Assembly: GCA_030834895.1 (NCBI GenBank)
Contig: JAUQXA010000007.1
Span: 62,001-126,000 of the forward strand
Direction: 5' to 3'
Source of the DNA: Anaerolineales bacterium
GTDB taxonomy: Bacteria; Chloroflexota; Anaerolineae; Anaerolineales; Villigracilaceae
Length of the DNA: 64,000 nucleotides
Each line of letters opens with the position of its first letter. Within the stretch, counting starts at the first letter, position 1. The translations under genes were made by a program, and so were the position numbers. Shown piece after piece: positions 49,611 through 57,961 of this stretch. The notes under the pieces are model-generated. The model had not been told where the DNA came from. It saw only the letters and a program-made list of their open reading frames with translations, and made no database searches.

Positions 49611-49882
49611 TTATTCCACGATCAACTTGCCGCACAACATGACCGTCTGGCATCGGAAGCCGAGCTTTCCTGTCGAGTAAATATTAAACATACTGGGCGG
49701 ACTTTCTGTACCACGGTCGCGTCGGGAATGTAGCCGCCTTTCACGTTAATCGCCACTTCCTGCGCGCCAGACTCGGAGACGGCAACGCGTGTCTGCGCTC
49801 TGAGTGCGAACCAGAAATACTAGGCAATCATAATCGTTAGGACGATCTCCGAAAGAATCACAAAGATTTGTAGGTTGGACAT
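49611..49882 (-). pseudogene. Decayed copy of the plastocyanin-like cupredoxin gene
   Basis: Codons from ATG 49882 read MSNLQIFVIL, matching the start of the intact gene at 52432-52809. A TAG interrupts at codon 21. Further on, GAQEVAINVKGGYIPD and FTRQESSA still match, then about 90 bp is missing and the frame shifts before the ending MLCGKLIVE. The copy is clearly dead and records a duplication within the same operon. Confidence 0.85.
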
Positions 49883-49883
49883 G

Positions 49884-50528
49884 TTAATCTCCTTTGACAG
49901 CCCGCCACAAAGACAGGGGACCGAATATCGTGACGAAGTGCCGCGCTTCTTTGACTTCGCCGAAACCTGCTTCCGTTACGAAGAGCGGAATCTGCCCGTC
50001 GAAATTGTCGGCGGCTTCTTCGAGTCGGCGCATGTAAGTGATCATAAAGCGAGTAATGGATGAATGCGGCGCGCCGAAATCCAGAACATGCAATTCGCCA
50101 TGCGGTTTGAGCACGCGGTGAATCTCCTTGAACGCGCGTCGTTTGTCGTCAGTGACGAGGTGGTGAATGACAAGGCTGGTGACCACTCTGTCGAAAACGG
50201 AATCAGGATACGGGAGGGAAGAAGCGAGGCCTTCATCCCATTGAATACTTGTGCCGTGAGTTTTATCGCGGGCAATACCCAGCACTTGCGGGTCGCCATC
50301 CAAGCCTGTGACTTCGGATTCAGGATGTGCGTGCTTGAGCATGAGAGTCAACGTGCCAGTGCCGCAACCGAGATCGAGAACTTTCATCTTTGGCTGGACG
50401 TTTGCCTGCTGAACTAATTTGCGTTTGAAGGTTTCTTCACGCATGACCCATTTGAGAAGCGGATCGTATAGTGGCGTCAACCATTTGAAACTGAGGGCGG
50501 GAATATAATGATCGAATTTGTCAGACAT
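49884..50528 (-). CDS. Class I SAM-dependent methyltransferase
   Basis: A 214-residue enzyme with motif I LDLGCGTGTL, motif II GLDGDPQV, and ERVVTSLVIHHL-like DRVVTSLVIHHL plus KPHGELHVLDFG. It resembles arsenite- or UbiE-type methyltransferases, but the substrate-binding cysteines of ArsM are absent. It is the last live gene of the nine-gene operon, 6 bp after the HD-GYP gene. The substrate is unknown. Confidence 0.85.
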   Translation of the reverse strand: MSDKFDHYIPALSFKWLTPLYDPLLKWVMREETFKRKLVQQANVQPKMKVLDLGCGTGTLTLMLKHAHPESEVTGLDGDPQVLGIARDKTHGTSIQWDEGLASSLPYPDSVFDRVVTSLVIHHLVTDDKRRAFKEIHRVLKPHGELHVLDFGAPHSSITRFMITYMRRLEEAADNFDGQIPLFVTEAGFGEVKEARHFVTIFGPLSLWRAVKGD

Positions 50529-50534
50529 AGCCTC

Positions 50535-51623
50535 TCACTTTCCAGTTTTCTTTTTATCAGCGAGGATGCGCACGAGCACCTGCACCACTTGAGGATCGAA
50601 CTGTTGACCCGCTTCTTCTCGAATCATTTCAAGCGCAGTCTCTGATGGAAAAGCGGCACGATAGGGCCGATGGCTGGTCAGCGCATCGTAGACATCGACA
50701 ACCGACAGAATCCGAGCTGGCAGCGAGATTGAATCGCCGCTTAATTCGTTGGGATAACCTTTCCCATTGTATTTTTCATGATGGTGTAAAACGGTATCCA
50801 GGGCAGGATTGAGGAATGGAATGTTTTTCAAAATGTCGTAACCTATTTGAGGGTGTTTGTGTATGAGAGCCATTTCTTGCTCGTCAAGCGGTCCTGGTTT
50901 ATGCAAAACGGCGTCTGAAATGCCAATTTTTCCAATATCATGCAGGAGTGCTGCCAGGTGCAATGAACGCAGGTCTGCCTCTTTCAAACCCATTTCGCGT
51001 CCAATTTCCACAGCCAGGATAGCCGTACGTTCAGAGTGTCCTTCTGTGTCCTGGTCGCGGGCATCCAATGCGCGTGTAAGGGCAATTAATGTCGTTTCAG
51101 ATGTCTTTTCCAATTCATCAGCCAGGTGAGCGCGGGCAACAAGCGCTATCTCACGATGTTTTACCAGTGTTCCAATAATCAAAGCTGAAACGGAAAATAG
51201 CCCAGCCAATATAAAAGCATCCGTGACCGCTCCTGTTTGGTAATAGGTAAAAAAGCCATACTCGATTGCACTTAATACAGCCGCTAATAATCCAGGGCGG
51301 GTACCCCATTGGGAACTGATGGCAATGACAATCAAAGCGAACACCCATTCACCATGTCCTGTAACGGGAGAAATTAAGTAATAAGCTGGAGCACCAACGA
51401 CGCTGGCAATGGCCGCAATTAAATAACTCCTGTAATTATCCTTACGCGTTAAGCGAGCAACGATAATCAGACATGTGATCAAAACAATAAGCATTACCAA
51501 TCGGGTGCTATGCGATTTAAAAGCAGGCATGAAAGCCATTGCCCCAAAGACCCAAACTGCAAGTGCAAGCATGGATATCTGGATAGTACGCCAGATTGGA
51601 AACCGCTGATTCTTAATCGTCAT
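50535..51623 (-). CDS. Membrane HD-GYP domain protein
   Basis: A 362-residue protein. Six or so hydrophobic segments (residues 12-155) form a membrane sensor. Residues 190-355 are an HD-GYP domain with HSERTAILAVEIGREM, LLHDIGKIGI, HHHEKYNGKGYP and DVYDALTSHRPYR. HD-GYP proteins usually degrade cyclic di-GMP. Its GxGYP loop is intact, so activity is likely. It follows an adenylate-cyclase-like gene, which puts two nucleotide-signalling genes in one metal operon. Confidence 0.9.
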   Translation of the reverse strand: MTIKNQRFPIWRTIQISMLALAVWVFGAMAFMPAFKSHSTRLVMLIVLITCLIIVARLTRKDNYRSYLIAAIASVVGAPAYYLISPVTGHGEWVFALIVIAISSQWGTRPGLLAAVLSAIEYGFFTYYQTGAVTDAFILAGLFSVSALIIGTLVKHREIALVARAHLADELEKTSETTLIALTRALDARDQDTEGHSERTAILAVEIGREMGLKEADLRSLHLAALLHDIGKIGISDAVLHKPGPLDEQEMALIHKHPQIGYDILKNIPFLNPALDTVLHHHEKYNGKGYPNELSGDSISLPARILSVVDVYDALTSHRPYRAAFPSETALEMIREEAGQQFDPQVVQVLVRILADKKKTGK

Positions 51624-51786
51624 CTTTTTCTTCTTCCTTGCGGTCGCGCTTTGCTTTTACCTGATAGTGTTGCCTGTCAGCAGATATAATCAATGTACAC
51701 CCGTCGGATGGGTAGATTGTCAAACCAAAACTGGTTGCGCAAGGCGCAGTTATCAATGTCACCTTTCCCGATTTAGTTTTTGACAT
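51613..51786 (-). CDS. 57-residue overlapping small protein
   Basis: A short ORF whose start lies inside the end of the cyclase gene (14-bp overlap) and whose stop lies inside the start of the HD-GYP gene (11-bp overlap). It reads KVTLITAPCATSFGLTIYPS, then DGCTLIIS and a highly charged tail (KRDRKEEEKDDD). The tight overlaps on both sides suggest coupled translation and a real gene. Two cysteines may bind metal. No family was recognised. Confidence 0.5.
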   Translation of the reverse strand: MSKTKSGKVTLITAPCATSFGLTIYPSDGCTLIISADRQHYQVKAKRDRKEEEKDDD

Positions 51787-52435
51787 ACGATTCGGGGTTT
51801 TGAGCAAACTTTTGCGCGCAAGCAAAAGAACAAAAGTGATACAGCCGATCTCGAAACGGCAACTGCGCTGGGGTAGTTTCAGAATCGAGCGCCATACGGC
51901 AGACAGGATCAATTTCGTGATGTGTTGCGTGGCGTTGCGCGTCTTCGATCTCAAAAAGCGCAACGGGCTGTTCCACGTTTTTAAAACTTGTGATCCCGGC
52001 TGAATGGATTACGACAGCATCCAAACCGCGAATCGACTCGGCAACGGATTCAGTGCAGAGAATTTGATCAGAACGAGCATATGCTGTAACCCGCGCGGCA
52101 AGATTCACCGTTGCGCCGAAGTAATCGCCCGACCGTTCCACTGCTGGACCGCTATGCAATCCGGCACGCACCGCTGGAAACCCCGTTTCGGCGCGTACAG
52201 CTGCGAAAAGCCGAAGAGCGGTTGAGACCGCCGAGGACGGTTGATTGGCAACAATCATCACTGCATCCCCTATCGTTTTAATTAGACGCGCTTCACCAAC
52301 AAGCGAGGTGCGCACCAGATCATAAAAGCGGGCGACTACATCTGCCGCATCGTCATCACCATGTGTTTCGGTCAGGGCGGTGAATCCGGCAAGGTCAGCA
52401 AAGAGAAAAGTTAGCAGAGCCTTTTCCATTATCAT
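51773..52435 (-). CDS. Class III adenylate/guanylate cyclase with C-terminal YHS domain
   Basis: A 220-residue protein. Residues 1-165 form a class III cyclase domain: FLFADLAGFTALTE with the metal-binding aspartate, KTIGDAVMIV, and RAGLHSGPAVERSGDYFGATVNLAARV. Residues 172-218 form a YHS/TRASH domain (EIDPVCRMALD, then YHFCSFACAQKFAQNP). The start ATG overlaps the cupredoxin stop (ATGA). Coupling a cyclase to a soft-metal domain would let metal control cyclic-nucleotide output. Confidence 0.85.
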   Translation of the reverse strand: MIMEKALLTFLFADLAGFTALTETHGDDDAADVVARFYDLVRTSLVGEARLIKTIGDAVMIVANQPSSAVSTALRLFAAVRAETGFPAVRAGLHSGPAVERSGDYFGATVNLAARVTAYARSDQILCTESVAESIRGLDAVVIHSAGITSFKNVEQPVALFEIEDAQRHATHHEIDPVCRMALDSETTPAQLPFRDRLYHFCSFACAQKFAQNPESYVKN

Positions 52436-52809
52436 TCCACGATCAACTTGCCGCGCAACATGCCCATCTGGCATTGGAAGCCATACTCACCCGCTTTATC
52501 GGGTGTGAATTCCAATGTCACCTGCTCACCTTCTGGAAGTAATGCATTTTGATTGAAATCGGGGAACAGGACTTTTTCGGAACACGCCGAACTTTCCTGC
52601 CGTGTGAATGTCAATCGCACAGGACGTCCTTTTTGGACAACGATCACATCAGGGGTGTAACCGCCTTTTACGGTGATCGCCACTTCCTGCGCTCCTGATT
52701 CAGCCACGGTGGCGCGCGTCTGCGCTTTGGGCGCAAACCAGAAATACCAGGCGATAAGGACAGTGAGCACGATTCCCGCAAGAATTGTAAAGATTTGTAA
52801 ATTTGACAT
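52432..52809 (-). CDS. Plastocyanin-like cupredoxin
   Basis: A 125-residue protein with an N-terminal transmembrane anchor (residues 5-26) and a cupredoxin domain. Candidate ligands are in ESSACSEKVLFPDF and the C-terminal FQCQMGMLRG, giving Cys-Cys-Met rather than the His-rich type 1 site. It lies 1 bp after a thioredoxin-like gene and overlaps the cyclase gene. A dead copy is at 49611-49882. It probably binds Cu(I) outside the membrane. Confidence 0.8.
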   Translation of the reverse strand: MSNLQIFTILAGIVLTVLIAWYFWFAPKAQTRATVAESGAQEVAITVKGGYTPDVIVVQKGRPVRLTFTRQESSACSEKVLFPDFNQNALLPEGEQVTLEFTPDKAGEYGFQCQMGMLRGKLIVE

Positions 52810-52810
52810 A

Positions 52811-53128
52811 TTATGTTCCTTTGATAAAAGAGAGTTTTTCTCTTAGCATAACTATTGTTGGATAGCCCTTAATTCCGTCTGGAGTTGGATAGACGCGGCA
52901 ACTCAACGAATACGTGTCACGTTCTTCATACCAAAGATCCTGTCCGTTGACTCGAAAGGACGGGGAACCCAAAAATCTCAAACGATTGGCTTCTTCCTCA
53001 TCATCAACTTTAATCCTCTCCACCGGGGAGGTGATACCTTCCTCTTTCAAAGCATCTTCGAGATTGTTCAACCCATCTTTCCAGGAGGGGCAGCCATCGA
53101 AATAGAGCAATTCAATTTTCAAATTCAA
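52811..53128 (-). CDS. Thioredoxin-fold protein with GCPSW motif
   Basis: A 105-residue protein: IELLYFDGCPSWKDGLNNLE gives a thioredoxin-like strand and a single-cysteine loop, then RFLGSPSFRVNGQDLW is the cis-proline region and SLSCRVYPT a second cysteine. This small family occurs beside mercury and copper genes and may bind a soft metal or act in thiol exchange. It is 25 bp after the ICMT-family gene. A 13-codon relic of a second copy is at 54071-54112. Confidence 0.75.
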   Translation of the reverse strand: MNLKIELLYFDGCPSWKDGLNNLEDALKEEGITSPVERIKVDDEEEANRLRFLGSPSFRVNGQDLWYEERDTYSLSCRVYPTPDGIKGYPTIVMLREKLSFIKGT

Positions 53129-53153
53129 CTCACATCGACACTAACGAAAAGTC

Positions 53154-53813
53154 TCATGCCGTCTTTTGATTATTTTTTACAAGAAGCCGGCGCGGAAGAA
53201 AGGCAGGCGTTTTCGCTTCATAAGCGGCATATTCTTCACCAAACTCTGTCAGTGACTCCTGTTCCTCGCGCCGCGCCAGCTTGAGGTACATCGTGACCAG
53301 GATCGGGAACATGATCAGTGTGATAAGTGTCGGCCATTGGATCAGGAATCCCAGCATGATGATAATGAAACCAGCATATTGAGGATGGCGAAGATAAGCA
53401 TAAGGACCGCTGGCGGCAACTTGATGGGTGCGCTGGGCTTGATAAAGGACAGTCCAGGCGGATCCAATCAGAATGAACCCACCTGCGACAAGTCCATCAC
53501 TCAACCAATGCAACGGGCTTAAGTGTGGATCGCCTTTCCAGCCCAGGAGAGTTTGCAATAGGTGCCCATTGTTATGCGTGAGCAGATCAATACCAGGGTA
53601 GTTGCTGGTTAGCCAGCCTGAGAGCAAATAGATCGTCAGCGGAAAACCATACATCTCGGTGAATAGCGCCACTAGAAAAGCTGAGAATGCGCCGAACGAA
53701 CGCCAGTCACGCGCAGTGCGGGGTTTGTAAAAGCTGAAGGCAAAGATGATGAAGATTGCCGCGTTGATAATTACCAGCGGCCATAATCCATAGGCGGGTG
53801 TGTCTTCGTTCAT
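53154..53813 (-). CDS. ICMT-family membrane methyltransferase
   Basis: A 219-residue membrane protein with five to six helices. The signature ASGPYAYLRHPQYAGFIII followed by KLARREEQESLTEFG and EYAAYEAKTPAFLPR matches isoprenylcysteine-type methyltransferases. It is longer than the member at 3286-3861. It abuts the DUF2933 gene (stop then start). The substrate is unknown. Confidence 0.8.
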   Translation of the reverse strand: MNEDTPAYGLWPLVIINAAIFIIFAFSFYKPRTARDWRSFGAFSAFLVALFTEMYGFPLTIYLLSGWLTSNYPGIDLLTHNNGHLLQTLLGWKGDPHLSPLHWLSDGLVAGGFILIGSAWTVLYQAQRTHQVAASGPYAYLRHPQYAGFIIIMLGFLIQWPTLITLIMFPILVTMYLKLARREEQESLTEFGEEYAAYEAKTPAFLPRRLLVKNNQKTA

Positions 53814-54053
53814 TTATTTCTTCTCTCCATCGGTTACATGATCGGCGTGACTCGCATGATCGCCATGCCCACTGTGCATGAACAGATGCAGGAGCGGGCA
53901 AATGAGCAACAACACGTAAGGAAGAACGCCAAACAGGTGCGCGGTATGTTCGGTTATCAAGAAGAAGGCGGCAATGGACAGAAAGGCAATCAATGCCAAC
54001 CCTGTTCTCGACCGTATCCATTGGCTTAATGTGAATTTTTGTGGGATGTTCAT
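53814..54053 (-). CDS. DUF2933-family small membrane protein
   Basis: A 79-residue protein with two hydrophobic helices and a His-rich end (CPLLHLFMHSGHGDHASHADH), the DUF2933 signature. ATG 54053 is preferred; an in-frame TTG lies at 54074. It follows the ATPase gene after a short gap holding a thioredoxin-like relic. The histidines and the clustering suggest metal binding. Confidence 0.8.
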   Translation of the reverse strand: MNIPQKFTLSQWIRSRTGLALIAFLSIAAFFLITEHTAHLFGVLPYVLLLICPLLHLFMHSGHGDHASHADHVTDGEKK

Positions 54054-54070
54054 AATTCTATCTTTCCTTT

Positions 54071-54112
54071 TCAAGAAGGATCGCCATCGAGATAAATTAA
54101 TTCAACTTTCAT
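54071..54112 (-). pseudogene. Relic of a thioredoxin-fold gene start
   Basis: ATG 54112 opens MKVELIYLDGDPS and then TGA, matching the first residues of the gene at 52811-53128 (IELLYFDGCPSW). No further coding match follows and no SECIS-type hairpin is present. It is a remnant of a duplicated gene. Confidence 0.65.
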
Positions 54113-54118
54113 CTTGAT

Positions 54119-56755
54119 TTACCTTACGCTGAACTTTGGCTTAAAACCGCGTAGACGATTGGCGTTTCCAACGACAGTTACTGACGAGAACGCCATCGCT
54201 GCACCAGCAATCAGTGGGCTGAGCAACAAGCCGAAGAAGGGGAAGAGCACGCCCATTGCAACAGGCACACCCAAAACATTGTAGAAAAATGCACCGACCA
54301 GGTTTTGGTAAATGTTTGTCATTGTTGCGCGGCTGACTTCAATCGCCGTGACCACACCTTTGAGACTGCCTTTGATGAGCGTAATGTCCGAGGCTTCAAT
54401 GGCAACATCTGTGCCCGTGCCGATGGCAAGACCCACGTCCGCCTGTGCGAGCGCGGGTGCATCGTTGATGCCGTCGCCAACCATCGCAACTTTTTTGCCT
54501 TCGGCTTGCAACAAATGAATATTATTGGCCTTGTCTTCTGGCAGGACTTCAGCCAATACACGCGTGATGCCAACCTTGCGCGCAATCGCTTCTGCGGTGC
54601 GACGGTTATCGCCCGTAATCATTACGACCTCAATGCCCATGTTTTGCAGGACTTTGATCGCTTCGGCGGAATCTTCCTTGACCGTATCTGCCACAGCAAT
54701 AATCCCTGCGGCTTTACCATCGAGGGCAATAAACATCGGGGTTTTGCCATCGTCAGCGAGGGATTTTGATTGTTCTTCAAGTGAACCAAGCGCGATCTTC
54801 TCGCGGTTCATCAACTTGAGGTTGCCGATCAAAATACTGCGTCCCTCAAGCTTAGCGGAAACGCCGTGTCCTGGGATGGCTTCAAAATCTTTTACTTCTA
54901 CGAATTCCAATTTTCGCGCCTGCGCTCCCTCAACAATTGCCTGCGCCAACGGATGTTCACTGACCTTCTCCACGGAGGCAGATAATCTCAACAACTCATC
55001 ATCTTTTACGATTGGCTGATCACTAATCACTATATCGGTCAACTCAGGCTTGCCCTTCGTGATTGTGCCTGTCTTATCCAACACCACAGTTTGAATGGCA
55101 CGCGCAGTTTGAAGCGCTTCACCCGAGCGAATCAGAATTCCATTCTCTGCTCCTTTACCAATGCCAACCATCAGGCTCATCGGTGTGGCAAGTCCCAATG
55201 CGCATGGGCAGGCAATAATCAGCACAGTCACGCTTGTGACCAGTGCATAGACGAGTTGGGGTTGAGGTCCGATCACGAACCAGATAACGAAAGTCCACAC
55301 GGCAAGAATCATCACAATGGGAACAAAATAACCAGAGACTGTATCGGCAAGTCGGGCAATCGGCGCCTTGGAATTCTGCGCATCCTGCACCATCTTGACG
55401 ATCTGCGCGAGCGCGGTATCCTTGCCAACTTTGGTCGTACGGAACTTGAATGCGCCTGTTTTATTCAACGTCGCACCAATGACTTCATCGCCTTGCTTCT
55501 TGGATACGGGTAGCGACTCGCCAGTCAACATGGACTCGTCTACGGCGGAACTGCCCTCCACAATGATGCCGTCTACAGGCACTTTCTCGCCTGGGCGCAC
55601 TTGAATCACGTCGCCGACAAGGACTTCTTCAATGGGTAGGTCCATTTCCTTGCCATCACGAATGACGCGTGCGGTCTTGGCTTGCAATCCCAGCAGTTTC
55701 TTGATTGCGGAACTCGATTGTCCCTTGGCACGTAGTTCAAGCGCTTGCCCCAAAACGACCAAAGCAATTACCACTGCAACGACATCATAAAAAGGTTCCG
55801 AAGTTCCTTCTGGAAAAACGGATGGAAACAAAATCGCAAATGTCGAATATAACCACGCCGCGCCAGTGCCAAGCGCGATCAATGTGTTCATGTTTGCTGA
55901 GCGATGTTTGAATGCCGCCCACGCGCCTGTGAAGAAGTCGCTGCCTGACCACAACATGACTGGCAATGTCAAAAGTGCGGTGATGCCCCACAGCAGGCGT
56001 AACGAATCCATGCTCATATCGCGCAGAATAGGTACGACCTGGTAATACGCCGTCGCCATCACAGGCAAAGCAACTGCAGCTGCAAACCAAAACTTATTCA
56101 TCAATTTACGATATTCTTGGGCATGGGCTTCTTCCTGCTTGTCCACAGGCGCGTCGCTTGTCGCGGGTCGTGGCTTGTAGCCCCAGGTCTCAATGGCTTT
56201 GTTCAATTCTGCCAGTGTTGTGTTCTGTGGAAGATAATCCACCGTTGCTTCCTGCGTGGCGATATTGACGGTCGCATTCAAAACGCCCTGCGTGGATTTC
56301 AATTCATCTTCGATAAACTTGACGCACGACGCGCAGCGCAGATTTTCAATGCCTATTCGGGTTTGGGCGCCATCCAATGTGTACCCGACGGTCTGGACGG
56401 CATTCGCCATCCTGGCAAGATTGATTTTTAGCGGATCATAATCGAGCCGCAACAAGCCCGCCCCGGCATTGATTGTTACCTGGTCCACGCCGTCCAAAGC
56501 GCGCAAAGCAGCTTCGAGTTCTGTTGCGGGCCTGACGATGGGCATATCTGCAATGGGAAGTTCAATGCGAGCGAGAGTCCGTTCAGCATTGAAGCCGGTG
56601 GTTGCGGACGTCATCACATAACTGTGGGGGTCTTTGTCGAATTGATCCACACAGGATTGAGAGCAAAAATAAAATGTCTGTCCCATGTGTTCGCGTTTGG
56701 CGAAAGCACTTTGGGGGTCAATGTCCATTCCACAAACTGGGTCGCGTTGAGTCAT
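54119..56755 (-). CDS. Copper P1B-1 ATPase with N-terminal YHS domain
   Basis: An 878-residue pump. Residues 1-50 are a YHS domain ([12 protein letters not shown], then [16 protein letters not shown]). Next is a cysteine-free HMA-like domain (residues 65-135), then an HMA domain with [14 protein letters not shown]. The core has TGES, CPC in [21 protein letters not shown] and GDGINDAP, and the last helix reads [15 protein letters not shown], a P1B-1 pattern. The start at 56755 is where the YHS domain begins; the frame is open further but without homology. It leads a nine-gene operon behind promoter 7. Cu(I) or Ag(I) export is likely. Confidence 0.92.
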   Translation of the reverse strand: MTQRDPVCGMDIDPQSAFAKREHMGQTFYFCSQSCVDQFDKDPHSYVMTSATTGFNAERTLARIELPIADMPIVRPATELEAALRALDGVDQVTINAGAGLLRLDYDPLKINLARMANAVQTVGYTLDGAQTRIGIENLRCASCVKFIEDELKSTQGVLNATVNIATQEATVDYLPQNTTLAELNKAIETWGYKPRPATSDAPVDKQEEAHAQEYRKLMNKFWFAAAVALPVMATAYYQVVPILRDMSMDSLRLLWGITALLTLPVMLWSGSDFFTGAWAAFKHRSANMNTLIALGTGAAWLYSTFAILFPSVFPEGTSEPFYDVVAVVIALVVLGQALELRAKGQSSSAIKKLLGLQAKTARVIRDGKEMDLPIEEVLVGDVIQVRPGEKVPVDGIIVEGSSAVDESMLTGESLPVSKKQGDEVIGATLNKTGAFKFRTTKVGKDTALAQIVKMVQDAQNSKAPIARLADTVSGYFVPIVMILAVWTFVIWFVIGPQPQLVYALVTSVTVLIIACPCALGLATPMSLMVGIGKGAENGILIRSGEALQTARAIQTVVLDKTGTITKGKPELTDIVISDQPIVKDDELLRLSASVEKVSEHPLAQAIVEGAQARKLEFVEVKDFEAIPGHGVSAKLEGRSILIGNLKLMNREKIALGSLEEQSKSLADDGKTPMFIALDGKAAGIIAVADTVKEDSAEAIKVLQNMGIEVVMITGDNRRTAEAIARKVGITRVLAEVLPEDKANNIHLLQAEGKKVAMVGDGINDAPALAQADVGLAIGTGTDVAIEASDITLIKGSLKGVVTAIEVSRATMTNIYQNLVGAFFYNVLGVPVAMGVLFPFFGLLLSPLIAGAAMAFSSVTVVGNANRLRGFKPKFSVR

Positions 56756-56783
56756 AGGTACCTGCCTTGTAAAGAGATACCAA

Positions 56784-56853
56784 TAGTGTATATCCATTTG
56801 ACGAAGTTTACGAGCGGTTTTCTGCCTGATTCCATATAAGCAAAATAGCCTAT
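56784..56853 (-). promoter_or_regulatory. Tandem-palindrome promoter 7 (YHS-CopA operon)
   Basis: Distal operator ATAAGC-AAAATA-GCCTAT at 56836-56853, proximal copy at 56812-56829 (TCAGGC-AGAAAA-CCGCTC on the minus strand), -10 CACTAT at 56784-56789. Confidence 0.6.
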
Positions 56854-56873
56854 TGTGTAATAGGCTATTTTGC
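56840..56873 (-). terminator. Terminator overlapping promoter 7
   Basis: A perfect 15-bp stem (56840-56854 with 56859-56873) with loop GTGT. Its minus-strand tail is TTTTGCTTAT. It ends the zinc-ribbon gene transcript and shares bases with the operator. Confidence 0.75.
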
Positions 56874-56892
56874 AAGAGTGAAAATACGATGT

Positions 56893-57246
56893 TTATTTCA
56901 ATGCCGTGCCGCAATGGGGGCAATTCTGCCAGTCGGCTTGTACGCTCTTCGCGCAATTGGGACAGGGACTCTGGACGGATGGCGGCGTCGGATTTCCAGC
57001 ATTTCGCACCAGCGCAACTATGCCAAATACGATGAGCGTAATCACACCAATGGGGATCAGCCACATGAAAGCCATACCAAGCCAGCCAAGTGGAGAGTAC
57101 CCCCAGCCGCCCATCATGCCGCCAGGTCCGCCCATCATGCCCCAACTGCGACCGCCCCAGCCACCCATCATCATTCCTCCTCCAAAGAGGAACAGAAGAG
57201 CAATGACACTAATGACAGTTACAACGAGCCAATTGATTTTTTTCAT
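56893..57246 (-). CDS. Met/Gly-rich membrane protein with C-terminal zinc ribbon
   Basis: A 117-residue protein: helix at residues 5-23, a Met/Gly-rich loop ([19 protein letters not shown]), a second helix (residues 55-80), then a zinc ribbon [19 protein letters not shown]. The loop is suited to Cu(I); the ribbon binds zinc. ATG 57246 follows AAGGAAA. It overlaps in function with the upstream zinc-ribbon gene, which ends 13 bp before its start. Confidence 0.75.
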   Translation of the reverse strand: MKKINWLVVTVISVIALLFLFGGGMMMGGWGGRSWGMMGGPGGMMGGWGYSPLGWLGMAFMWLIPIGVITLIVFGIVALVRNAGNPTPPSVQSPCPNCAKSVQADWQNCPHCGTALK

Positions 57247-57259
57247 TTCGTATTTCCTT

Positions 57260-57433
57260 TTATAAAGTCCGTCCGCAATGCGGGCAGTTTTTCCAGTCAC
57301 TTTGCACCGCTTGATCGCAATGCGGGCAAGAACGGCTGACGACAGGTTTCAAAGCATTGATAATATTATTGCCAGAGACAACATAGATCACCAATCCGAT
57401 CAGCAGTAGGGGGACGATCCACATAAGAAACAT
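57260..57433 (-). CDS. 57-residue zinc-ribbon membrane protein
   Basis: A short gene: one helix (MWIVPLLLIGLVIYVVSG) followed by the zinc ribbon SCPHCDQAVQSDWKNCPHCG. It is clearly related to the C-terminal half of the next gene (56893-57246), so the two are paralogues. GGAG precedes the ATG at 57433. Confidence 0.75.
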   Translation of the reverse strand: MFLMWIVPLLLIGLVIYVVSGNNIINALKPVVSRSCPHCDQAVQSDWKNCPHCGRTL

Positions 57434-57548
57434 AATTTACTCCTTTTGTATGATCCAAGAATATCAAACGTGATTAAAGAATTTGTAAAGGCAGAACAAA
57501 GAGTTGGTGAAGGTTTACTTTCAGGATACACCCTGATACGAATAAACT

Positions 57549-57577
57549 GAATGGCCTATCTTCCAAATAGGCCATTC
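57549..57577 (-). terminator. Terminator after the His-rich exported protein gene
   Basis: GAATGGCCTAT (57549-57559) pairs perfectly with ATAGGCCATTC (57567-57577) across a 7-base loop. The minus-strand tail is AGTTTATT. Confidence 0.7.
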
Positions 57578-57616
57578 GTAGGGGAGAACTAATTTTCGCG
57601 ATGGTGCTGTTGAATT

Positions 57617-57874
57617 TTACGGCACGCTGTTATCAACGTGGACGTGTATCTTTCCACTGGGTGTCGCTGGTTTCATGCAGATGTATCCATCACCATTTTT
57701 GTCAGCATCAGTGCCTACATGACGGTGGTGATGGCCGTCATGGTCCATCGCCATTTCCAGCGTAAAGCCAGGCGCACAACCGCCTGCGGGTTCATCCGCT
57801 GCAAACGCAGTTGAAACCGTGAGTTGAGAAAGAAACATAACCAGTAAAAACGCAAACGAGAGTTTCTTGAACAT
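57617..57874 (-). CDS. Small exported His/Asp-rich protein
   Basis: An 85-residue protein with a signal peptide cleaved near residue 25 (STAFAA-DE). The mature part has a histidine cluster (MDHDGHHHRHVG) and an EF-hand-like loop (DADKNGDGYIC) with two cysteines. It may bind divalent metals or calcium in the periplasm or outside. It follows the haem lipoprotein gene after 87 bp. Confidence 0.7.
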   Translation of the reverse strand: MFKKLSFAFLLVMFLSQLTVSTAFAADEPAGGCAPGFTLEMAMDHDGHHHRHVGTDADKNGDGYICMKPATPSGKIHVHVDNSVP

Positions 57875-57904
57875 TGCGATCTCCTTTAAAGTTTAGTGAT
57901 ATTG

Positions 57905-57932
57905 ATGTTGTTCCCCGAATGGGGAACAACAT
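57905..57932. terminator. Hairpin after the haem lipoprotein gene
   Basis: ATGTTGTTCCCC (57905-57916) pairs perfectly with GGGGAACAACAT (57921-57932). There is no T-run, so it may be a terminator or an mRNA-processing hairpin. Confidence 0.5.
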
Positions 57933-57961
57933 TTGTACTCCGGCAAATTAAGTATTACAGA

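Noticed and set aside
54071..54112. Another possible selenocysteine gene (MKVELIYLDGDPS-TGA)
   Set aside because: No hairpin follows the TGA and no coding match continues after it; it is a relic.
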